Under the pieces are notes generated by a model. The model ran no database searches. It saw only the letters and a list, made by a program, of their open reading frames with translations, and was not told the DNA's origin. This document shows, one piece after another, positions 1-5,357 of a stretch of 6,074 nucleotides of DNA. The translations under genes were made by a program, and so were the position numbers. Each line of letters starts with the position of its first letter. The stretch's first letter is position 1. Origin of the DNA: Dehalococcoidia bacterium LH_S1 (lineage in GTDB: Bacteria; Chloroflexota; Dehalococcoidia; SZUA-161; SpSt-899); the NCBI GenBank assembly GCA_023660035.1, contig JAGXOF010000059.1, positions 1 through 6,074 on the forward strand, written 5' to 3'.

Positions 1-488
1 GGGGTGGAGGGAGAGCTGTAGTCTACGCCCTGCTCCGCGAAGGTGTCAGACATGTTACTCTGCTTAATCGTTCCCTTCCGCGTGCTGAAGCCCTTGCTCG
101 TGACCTTGGCCAACATTTTGGCTCTAATGCAAATATTACAGTCGATTATCTTACAGATAGAAACCTGATTGATGCTGCTGCCGAAGCCGAGCTTCTCATC
201 AACACCACCTCGGTTGGAATGTGGCCCGATTATGAGGGATCGATATGGCCGCAAGGTGCCTCTGTTCCAAAGCATCTCGTGGTTTTCGATCTCGTTTACC
301 GCCCGCGGCGGACTCGTCTCCTTGAACAGGCGCAAGGATCGGGAGCGCGAGTAATTAATGGAATGGAGATGCTGGTACTTCAGGGTGCAGCATCGTTTTC
401 GCTATGGACAGATTCTCAGCCGCCAGTCAACGTTATGCGATCAGCATGTGAGAGCAACTTGCCCGAATCTGTGGAGGAAAAGCTATGA
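1..488 (+). CDS. aroE: Shikimate dehydrogenase (NADP-dependent), 3' part
   Basis: The 5' end is missing; the first full codon is at 3, giving 161 residues plus a TGA stop at 486-488. AroE reduces 3-dehydroshikimate to shikimate in the cytoplasm, on the route to chorismate. The visible part is the C-terminal nucleotide-binding half. It opens in the glycine-rich loop (GGGRAVVYALL), followed by the NADP 2'-phosphate patch NRSLPRA. NTTSVGM comes next, then DLVYRPRRTRLLEQA and the family's C-terminal signature, with INGMEML and LQGAASFSLWT. These are what is expected of AroE, with no break visible. The last bases overlap the start of the Trp-rich leader ORF (ATGA at 485-488), so aroE is probably co-transcribed with the trp genes. 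The missing N-terminal substrate-binding half lies upstream of the window. A paralogue such as YdiB cannot be excluded from this half alone, but the NRS patch and the setting favour AroE. Confidence 0.93.
   Translation, partial: GGGRAVVYALLREGVRHVTLLNRSLPRAEALARDLGQHFGSNANITVDYLTDRNLIDAAAEAELLINTTSVGMWPDYEGSIWPQGASVPKHLVVFDLVYRPRRTRLLEQAQGSGARVINGMEMLVLQGAASFSLWTDSQPPVNVMRSACESNLPESVEEKL
473..477 (+). promoter_or_regulatory. Ribosome binding site of the Trp-rich leader ORF
   Basis: GGAGG ends seven bases before ATG 485 and lies inside the last codons of aroE. The good match and spacing are a main reason to believe the 28-codon ORF is translated. Confidence 0.75.
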
Positions 489-571
489 TAATCACGAAGG
501 TTGTCGGAGTCAGGAAAGTCCTCCCACATGGTTTCATTGCGTGGTGGCTGTCACTGTGGTGGCGGCGCTGA
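485..571 (+). CDS. trpL: Putative trp operon leader peptide (28 aa, four Trp)
   Basis: This short ORF runs from ATG 485 to TGA 569-571. It has a strong ribosome binding site, GGAGG at 473-477, seven bases before the ATG, and its start overlaps the aroE stop as ATGA. The peptide ends WWLSLWWRR: Trp codons fall at 542-547 (residues 20-21) and 557-562 (residues 25-26), close to the stop. Tandem Trp codons in a short translated ORF just before trpE are the mark of leader peptides that sense charged tRNA-Trp, as in enterobacterial trpL (known mechanism). The peptide itself need have no function. It is longer than the 14-residue E. coli trpL, and its N-terminal part (MIITKVVGVRKV) looks unremarkable. 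There is no other in-frame start. The gene symbol is assigned by role and position, not by sequence similarity. Translation probably depends partly on ribosomes finishing aroE. The regulatory role is inferred. Confidence 0.8.
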   Translation: MIITKVVGVRKVLPHGFIAWWLSLWWRR

Positions 572-653
572 CCTTCTTCCTTAAGTTCACCAGTTATTAG
601 AGCCCCACTTAAATGCGGCGGAAAACCGTATACATGTATCGAAGGGAGGTCAG
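568..653 (+). promoter_or_regulatory. Predicted RNA stem masking the trpE ribosome binding site
   Basis: Bases 568-578 (CTGACCTTCTT) can pair with 643-653 (AGGGAGGTCAG). This gives 11 contiguous pairs, nine Watson-Crick and two G-U (575/646 and 577/644), with a further possible G-U at 567/654. The 3' arm contains the whole trpE Shine-Dalgarno (GGGAGG, 644-649). The 5' arm begins at the leader peptide's TGA stop (569-571). The enclosed 64 bases can form a small TTAAGT/ACTTAA stem (581-586 with 607-612). No GC-rich hairpin followed by a T-run exists between 571 and 657, so this does not look like a transcription terminator. The inferred role is that ribosomes held at the second Trp pair (557-562) would cover or disturb the 5' arm and free the trpE site. 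Fast passage and release would let the stem form. The pairing is seen by eye; energies were not computed. Confidence 0.55.
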
Positions 654-656
654 TTA

Positions 657-2189
657 ATGTTTTATCCTGCACGTGATAAGGTGCAAGGGTTAGCCACCCA
701 GGGGAATCTGCTGCCGGTCTGGCGTGAGATATCAGCTGATCTGGACACGCCTGTTTCCATTTATCTCAAATTGAGGGATAAGGAACCCTCGTTCCTGCTG
801 GAGAGCGTTGAAAAGGGCGAGCAGGTGGGCCGCTACTCGTTCCTGGGGGTTGGCCCTACTGCGTATGTAACCGCTCAGAATGGCGAGGGCTCGCTTTGGG
901 AGAATGGGGCTGTACAGAGAATCGATTCCCCCAACGGTGACCCTCTCGAGGCAATGAAATCGATTCTGTCCCGCTATCGTCCAGTCCCTGTTGAGGGGCT
1001 GCCTACCTTTTGCGGGGGATTCGTTGGCTATCTGGGCTACGACGCGGTTCGCTTTTTTGAAAAGGTATCGTTGCCCGAGCAGTCCGCATCGGATATCCCG
1101 GATGCTGTCTTTATGCTCGCTGATAGTCTGGTAGTCTATGACCACGTTAAGCACAGGGTGCTCGTGATCGTCAATGCCCGCCTCGAGGGAGATGCCCTGG
1201 CCGCGTATGATGCTGCTACTAAGAAAATCGACTCTATTGTGGATCGATTGTATGATTCCAGTGGCGGGATTGGAAGTGAGCCTGAAGGAGAGCCTGTTCC
1301 TGTCAGCGAGTGGACAGCGAACTGGGACCAATCATCATTCGAAAATGCCATCCGTTCGGCGAAGGAGTATATCGCTGCCGGTGACCTCTTGCAGGTGGTC
1401 CTTTCCCAGCGGCTTTCACATCGCACGGAGGTCGATCCCTTTTCCATCTATCGCAGCCTGCGCATGTTGAATCCGTCGCCGTACATGTTCTACCTCGATC
1501 TTCCAGGAGAATTGCGCTTGATAGGCGCTTCGCCCGAGATGCTTGTCCGGCTCACCGGAAGGGAGGCAGAGGTAAGGCCGATCGCCGGAACCCGTCACAG
1601 GGGAGAGACAGCGGAGGAGGATAGAAGACTCGCCGGGGAACTTATGGATGATCCCAAGGAGCGCGCCGAACATGTAATGCTCGTTGACCTTGGCCGCAAC
1701 GATTTGGGTCGTGTTTGCCGCTATGGGTCTGTGTCCGTTCCAGAGCTCATGGTTATCGAGCGCTTTTCCCATGTCATGCACATCGTTTCCGGGGTGCGTG
1801 GAGAGCTGCGAGGTGACCGCGATGCCTTCGATTTACTGAGGTCTGCCTTCCCGGCGGGAACCGTCGCGGGAGCCCCGAAGGTGCGTGCGATGGAGATACT
1901 CTCCGAACTGGAGGGTGAACGACGGGGCCCGTACGCGGGTGCTGTCGGGTACTTCAGTTACTCGGGGGATATGGATGCCTGCATCGCTATCCGCACGCTG
2001 GTCATGGAGGGGAACACCGTTCACGTCCAGGCCGGAGCGGGGATAGTTGCCGATTCCGAGCCGGCAAAGGAGCACCAGGAGACCCTCAACAAGGCACAGG
2101 CACTGGCTGAAGCGGTACGCCGCGCAGAGGCCGGGGAGATGGTCCATGTGGCAAGTTCTGTCCAACGAACTAAAGGAGGCATGGCATGA
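657..2189 (+). CDS. trpE: Anthranilate synthase component I
   Basis: TrpE (510 residues, normal for the family) converts chorismate to anthranilate using ammonia supplied by TrpG. The N-terminal domain carries LLES at residues 47-50, the element that binds feedback-inhibiting tryptophan in known TrpE proteins, and NPSPYM at 272-277 is the other part of that site. The C-terminal chorismate-binding domain shows PIAGTR (308-313), HVMLVDLGRNDLGRV (339-353), the SHVMHIVSG segment (371-379, with the conserved His373), FPAGTVAGAPK (398-408) and GAGIVADSEPAKEHQET near 460-476. Ala rather than Lys in PIAGT separates anthranilate synthase from aminodeoxychorismate synthase PabB. ATG 657 has GGGAGG seven bases upstream; this site is predicted to be masked by pairing with the leader. 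The stop overlaps the trpG start (ATGA, 2186-2189), indicating translational coupling that would balance the two subunits. Control is therefore likely at two levels, leader-based and allosteric. Confidence 0.97.
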   Translation: MFYPARDKVQGLATQGNLLPVWREISADLDTPVSIYLKLRDKEPSFLLESVEKGEQVGRYSFLGVGPTAYVTAQNGEGSLWENGAVQRIDSPNGDPLEAMKSILSRYRPVPVEGLPTFCGGFVGYLGYDAVRFFEKVSLPEQSASDIPDAVFMLADSLVVYDHVKHRVLVIVNARLEGDALAAYDAATKKIDSIVDRLYDSSGGIGSEPEGEPVPVSEWTANWDQSSFENAIRSAKEYIAAGDLLQVVLSQRLSHRTEVDPFSIYRSLRMLNPSPYMFYLDLPGELRLIGASPEMLVRLTGREAEVRPIAGTRHRGETAEEDRRLAGELMDDPKERAEHVMLVDLGRNDLGRVCRYGSVSVPELMVIERFSHVMHIVSGVRGELRGDRDAFDLLRSAFPAGTVAGAPKVRAMEILSELEGERRGPYAGAVGYFSYSGDMDACIAIRTLVMEGNTVHVQAGAGIVADSEPAKEHQETLNKAQALAEAVRRAEAGEMVHVASSVQRTKGGMA

Positions 2190-2782
2190 TAGTGATCATA
2201 GATAACTATGATTCCTTTACGTATAACCTTGTTCAGCACCTGGGTGAACTGGGGGCTGAGATGGAGGTGTTTCGTAATGACGAGGTGACATTGGACGAGA
2301 TTGAATCTCTCGATCCGTCACATATCGTGATTTCCCCGGGGCCTGGTCGTCCTGAGGACAGCAGGATATCTCTGGACGTTATCAGGCAGTTTCATACCAG
2401 GGTCCCTATCCTGGGCGTTTGTCTCGGGCACCATGCGATTGCCCATGTATTTGGGGGAAAGGTGGAACGGGCCGGCAGACTGATGCACGGAAAGACCTCG
2501 CGGATCTATCACGATCGGCAAGGTCTCTTTGCTGACCTGCCTACGCCGTTTACCGCCACACGCTATCACTCTCTCATTGTCCTTGAACCGTTGCCGAAAG
2601 AGCTTCAGGTTACGGCATTTACCATGCAGGGAGAAGTGATGGCGCTGCAGCATCGTCAATTGCCGACATTCGGGTTGCAATTCCATCCTGAATCGATTCT
2701 TACAAAAGATGGGAAACACCTTCTGGAGAGTTTCCTCGCTGTGCGTTATCAAGGGTCTTTGGAGGCCGGAAATGCATATTAA
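2186..2782 (+). CDS. trpG: Anthranilate synthase component II, glutamine amidotransferase
   Basis: TrpG (198 residues) is a class I glutamine amidotransferase that hydrolyses glutamine and passes ammonia to TrpE. It begins with the family hallmark IDNYDSFTYN (5-14). SPGPGRP (50-56) forms the oxyanion region. The nucleophile is Cys79 in GVCLGH, and His167 and Glu169 in FHPES complete the triad. The residue after GVCLGH is His83, where glutamine is usual (GHQ); this is a real difference but not obviously inactivating. The start overlaps the trpE stop (ATGA) and has GGAGG at 2175-2179, six bases upstream. The 3' end overlaps trpD by 11 bases. In many bacteria one such subunit serves both TrpE and PabB; no pabB is visible here, so a shared role cannot be judged. 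It is not fused to trpD, unlike the E. coli arrangement. Confidence 0.96.
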   Translation: MIVIIDNYDSFTYNLVQHLGELGAEMEVFRNDEVTLDEIESLDPSHIVISPGPGRPEDSRISLDVIRQFHTRVPILGVCLGHHAIAHVFGGKVERAGRLMHGKTSRIYHDRQGLFADLPTPFTATRYHSLIVLEPLPKELQVTAFTMQGEVMALQHRQLPTFGLQFHPESILTKDGKHLLESFLAVRYQGSLEAGNAY

Positions 2783-3821
2783 GGAAGCGATTAACACTGT
2801 CATCGAGGGACGTGACCTGAGCGAATCGGAGGCGGAGGCGGTAATGGGACAGATCATGAGTGGGGAAGCGACACCGGCTCAGATCGGTGGATTCCTGTGT
2901 GCCCTGCGCTCCAAGGGTGAGACGTTCGCTGAGATAACGGGCTTTGCTCGCTCGATGCGAGGGAATGCGATCAACGTCCGGCCGCGAAATCGAAGATTGG
3001 TTGATATCGTCGGAACTGGTGGGGATAAAGGCGGTACGTTCAACATCTCCACTACTGCTGCCTTCGTCGCTGCTGCATCCGGTGCGGCGGTCGCCAAGCA
3101 CGGCAACCGTTCCGTTTCCAGCAGTTGTGGTGGTGCAGACGTGCTGGAGGCGCTTGGCGTTAACATCGAGCTCTCTCCTGAGCGCGTCGGTGACTGTATT
3201 GACGAAGTGGGAATCGGGTTCCTTTTTGCCCCCCGCCTCCACCCCGCCATGAAACACGCCATCGGGCCTCGCCGTGAGATGGGTGTGAGGACGGTGTTCA
3301 ATATCCTGGGGCCCCTCACCAACCCCGCCGAGGTGGAATATCAATTGCTCGGCGTATATGACCCATTACTCACCGAAGCTATGGCTCTTGCCCTGAAGGG
3401 ACTGGGTTGCCGCAGGGCGTACGTTGTATGTGGCGCTGGCGATATAGATGAGCTGTCGACTGCCGGCCTCAACCAGGTCACTGAATTGTGCGATGGTGAG
3501 ATAAACACATTTACCCTCGATCCGGAAAGCCTAAGATTGCCGCGTGCCAGCCTCGATGCTTTCAGGGGTGGTGATGCACCTGTAAACGCGGGGCTCGTTC
3601 GGGAAGTGCTCGGGGGCGAGCAGGGGCCGCGACGCGATGTTGTGCTCCTGAACGCGGCAGCGGCTTTGCTGGTGACGGAAGTTGTCTCCGACTTGCCACA
3701 GGGTCTGAAGCTCGCAGCCGAGGCAATAGACTCGGGGGCGGCCAGAGCCAAGCTCGATTCGATGATTGACTTTAGCAATGATAACTACTCACCCATGTCA
3801 CCCGAAGCCGAAGGCGAGTGA
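2772..3821 (+). CDS. trpD: Anthranilate phosphoribosyltransferase
   Basis: TrpD (349 residues from the chosen start) transfers the phosphoribosyl group of PRPP to anthranilate. An N-terminal helical part (IGGFLCALRSKGET, about 38-51) is followed by the PRPP loop GTGGDKGGTFNIST (81-94), KHGNRSVSSSCGGAD (109-123), RREMGVRTVFN (167-177, the anthranilate-binding Arg region) and GPLTNPA (180-186). The acidic pair that binds metal is Asp227-Glu228 in GDIDELS. The start is ATG 2772, with GGAGG at 2761-2765 six bases before it; this gives the usual family length and N-terminus (MHIKEAINTV). An in-frame ATG at 2709 would add 21 residues read inside trpG, without a ribosome binding site, and is not used. 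The gene overlaps the trpG stop by 11 bases and is followed by the only sizeable gap of the operon, 86 bases. Confidence 0.96.
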   Translation: MHIKEAINTVIEGRDLSESEAEAVMGQIMSGEATPAQIGGFLCALRSKGETFAEITGFARSMRGNAINVRPRNRRLVDIVGTGGDKGGTFNISTTAAFVAAASGAAVAKHGNRSVSSSCGGADVLEALGVNIELSPERVGDCIDEVGIGFLFAPRLHPAMKHAIGPRREMGVRTVFNILGPLTNPAEVEYQLLGVYDPLLTEAMALALKGLGCRRAYVVCGAGDIDELSTAGLNQVTELCDGEINTFTLDPESLRLPRASLDAFRGGDAPVNAGLVREVLGGEQGPRRDVVLLNAAAALLVTEVVSDLPQGLKLAAEAIDSGAARAKLDSMIDFSNDNYSPMSPEAEGE

Positions 3822-3823
3822 TC

Positions 3824-3855
3824 TCAGGCTCGGAGCTTGTCCTGAGCGAGCCTGA
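3824..3855. repeat. REP-like inverted repeat in the trpD-trpC gap
   Basis: TCAGGCTCG at 3824-3832 is a perfect reverse complement of CGAGCCTGA at 3847-3855, a nine-pair stem with a 14-base loop. A competing six-pair stem uses CTCAGG (3823-3828) with CCTGAG (3841-3846). The bases after it (TCTGCTAAAAG) hold no T-run, so it is not a typical intrinsic terminator, and the operon continues beyond it. The loop text GAGCTTGTCCTGAG resembles the short intergenic palindromes scattered in many environmental bacterial genomes. That resemblance is from memory, and only one copy is in this window. It could act as an mRNA processing or stability hairpin between the upstream (EGD) and downstream (CFB) parts of the message. 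Confidence 0.6.
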
Positions 3856-3907
3856 TCTGCTAAAAGTGAAGTGAGTGGTTAGCATTAAGGAGTAAAAAGA
3901 GGATAGC

Positions 3908-4702
3908 ATGATACTTGACACGATATTGGCCCACAAACGGGATGAGCTAGCTGAGAAGAAGCGGCGCCTTCCAGTGGAGCGGCTTAAGGAGGATGCAGCA
4001 CAGCAGCCTCAGACACTCGATTTCGCTGGCTCTCTGCGGAGGGATGGGATTTCTCTAATAGCGGAGGTGAAGAAGGCATCCCCGTCGAGGGGGCTTCTAT
4101 GCCCGGATTTCGACCCTGTAAAACTCGCTATGGCCTATGCCGCCGGCGGTGCTACGGCGGTCTCCATCCTTACCGATGAGCGCTTCTTCCAGGGTAGCAT
4201 GGAAGACCTCAAGGCTGTGCACAGCACGCTGCGGGAGAATGGCTATAGCGTTCCTCTTATGCGCAAGGAGTTCATCCTGGATGAGTATCAGGTCTACGAG
4301 ACCCGGGCCGTCGGTGCCGATGCTTTCCTTCTCATCGCTGCTGCTCTATCCGATGATAGCCTGTCAGAGCTGATGGCACTTGCCAAAGACCTGGGAATGG
4401 CTGCACTTGTTGAGGTGCACAAGGAAGAGGAGGCTGAACGTGTGATGAATCTTAAGCCAGATGTGGTGGGAATAAACAACCGCAACCTGCGCGATTTCAT
4501 AGTCGACCTTGGGACATTCGAGAGACTGTGCCCGCTTCTGGGCGGAATCACCTGCGTGGCGGAAAGTGGCATTCACACCTCTGATGATGTATGTCGCCTC
4601 CGCGAGGCGGGAGCCAACGCAGTCCTGATAGGGGAGGAGCTGGCTACGGCAGCGGATGTTGGTGAAAAGATAAGGGAACTAGTGGCGGGTGAGAGAGTGT
4701 GA
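3908..4702 (+). CDS. trpC: Indole-3-glycerol phosphate synthase
   Basis: TrpC (264 residues, normal for a single-domain enzyme) closes the indole ring by decarboxylating CdRP to indole-3-glycerol phosphate. It is a TIM barrel with the usual N-terminal extension (MILDTILAHKRDELAEKK). The catalytic residues can be matched to the well-studied Sulfolobus enzyme: Glu53 and Lys55 in IAEVKKASPSRG, Lys120 in RKEFILDEYQV, Glu169 in LVEVH, Asn190 in GINNRNL, and Glu219-Ser220 in VAESGI. It is not fused to TrpF, unlike the E. coli protein. ATG 3908 is preceded by AGAGGA (3898-3903), only four bases away, a rather tight spacing; a second purine-rich site, AAGGAG at 3887-3892, lies 15 bases away. The gene follows the 86-base gap with the inverted repeat, so its translation is not directly coupled to trpD. 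trpF begins 22 bases after its stop. Confidence 0.96.
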   Translation: MILDTILAHKRDELAEKKRRLPVERLKEDAAQQPQTLDFAGSLRRDGISLIAEVKKASPSRGLLCPDFDPVKLAMAYAAGGATAVSILTDERFFQGSMEDLKAVHSTLRENGYSVPLMRKEFILDEYQVYETRAVGADAFLLIAAALSDDSLSELMALAKDLGMAALVEVHKEEEAERVMNLKPDVVGINNRNLRDFIVDLGTFERLCPLLGGITCVAESGIHTSDDVCRLREAGANAVLIGEELATAADVGEKIRELVAGERV

Positions 4703-4724
4703 CACGGGAGTTTTGAGGCAACTA

Positions 4725-5357
4725 ATGACACAGGTCAAGGTATGTGGCATGATGGAACCGGAGGAAGCGTGCTCGGTGGCGAGCGCCGGTGCGGACTTCC
4801 TGGGGATTGTATTCTATCCCCGTAGCTCTCGCTGCGTGACGCCGGACCGTGCCCAGGAGATCGTCCGTGCCGTTCAAAATGCTGGAGAGCCAGCGCGACT
4901 CGTGGGGGTGTTTGTTGATGAATCGCCGGGGAGAGTATTGGAAGTGGCAAGGCAGTGCGATCTGGGTCTCGTTCAATTACACGGCACCGAGAGCCCGGAG
5001 ACAGTGGAATGGCTCATGGAGCAGGGGATTATGGTGATCAAGGCATTCCGCGTCCGCGACGGCTCGTCCCTCGATTCCATTGGCACTTACCCTGCTGTCG
5101 CTTATCTTCTGGATGCTTATGTTCCTGATCGGCCAGGGGGAACTGGAAGCTGTTTTGACTGGTCGCTTGCGGTGGCAGCCAGAAAACACGGTAAGGTAGT
5201 GCTGGCAGGTGGACTTGATGCCAGTAACGTCGCTGAGGCGGTGCGAACCGTGCAGCCGTGGGGGGTGGACGTCTCGAGTGGCGTGGAGATTTCCCCCGGT
5301 CATAAGGATATTGAAGAAGTCCGCAGATTTATCGCGGAGGCAAAAGGGAACCTATGA
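4725..5357 (+). CDS. trpF: Phosphoribosylanthranilate isomerase
   Basis: TrpF (210 residues) isomerises phosphoribosylanthranilate to CdRP, the step between TrpD and TrpC. It is a small TIM barrel. The general base is Cys7 in KVCG and the general acid is Asp130 in LLDAY, matching Cys7 and Asp126 of the Thermotoga enzyme. Other family segments are FYPRSSRCV (30-38), VGVFVDES (60-67), LVQLHGTES (82-90), GGTGSCFDW (138-146), LAGGLD (160-165) and the phosphate-binding VDVSSGVE (181-188). The start chosen is ATG 4725, because GAGG at 4715-4718 is six bases upstream and it puts the catalytic Cys at position 7 as usual. A GTG at 4689 in the same frame would add 12 residues overlapping trpC, and no good ribosome binding site precedes it. 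The stop overlaps the trpB start (ATGA at 5354-5357). Confidence 0.96.
   Translation: MTQVKVCGMMEPEEACSVASAGADFLGIVFYPRSSRCVTPDRAQEIVRAVQNAGEPARLVGVFVDESPGRVLEVARQCDLGLVQLHGTESPETVEWLMEQGIMVIKAFRVRDGSSLDSIGTYPAVAYLLDAYVPDRPGGTGSCFDWSLAVAARKHGKVVLAGGLDASNVAEAVRTVQPWGVDVSSGVEISPGHKDIEEVRRFIAEAKGNL

Noticed and set aside
459..489. Possible promoter with TTGCCC (459-464) and TATGAT (484-489).
   Set aside because: The spacing is 19 bases and the first box is poor. A transcript from here would start after the leader ORF's ATG and remove the leader. TATGAT is explained by the aroE stop and leader start.
358..600. An 80-codon + strand ORF with a hydrophobic C-terminal end (VVAVTVVAALTFF), which could look like a small membrane protein.
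   Set aside because: It overlaps the end of aroE in another frame and has no ribosome binding site at its start. The hydrophobic part is just the repeated TGG-TGG region read out of frame. The 485-571 ORF explains the same bases better.
630..639. Perfect palindrome ATACATGTAT just before the trpE ribosome binding site, as a possible operator.
   Set aside because: A ten-base AT-rich palindrome is easily found by chance, and no known repressor site (such as the TrpR operator) is recognised.
571..656. Intrinsic transcription terminator of a classical trp attenuator.
   Set aside because: No stable GC-rich hairpin followed by a T-run is present. The T-rich stretch at 574-582 is not preceded by a convincing stem, only GGT/ACC or GTCA/TGAC pairings.
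485..656. T-box or other riboswitch, or a TRAP-type repeat array, before trpE.
   Set aside because: No T-box consensus and no run of spaced GAG/TAG triplets could be found, and the Trp-codon ORF gives a simpler explanation.
732..1331. Long minus-strand ORF (199 codons) inside trpE, and similar minus-strand ORFs at 2318-2857 and 2700-3344.
   Set aside because: They lie opposite well-identified trp genes and their translations show no recognisable domain. They are mirror reading frames of codon-biased genes.
2709..2771. Extended trpD start at ATG 2709.
   Set aside because: It would overlap trpG by 74 bases and has no ribosome binding site. ATG 2772 has GGAGG at the right distance and gives the usual family N-terminus.
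4689..4724. Extended trpF start at GTG 4689.
   Set aside because: There is no good ribosome binding site, and it would move the catalytic Cys away from its usual position 7. ATG 4725 fits both.
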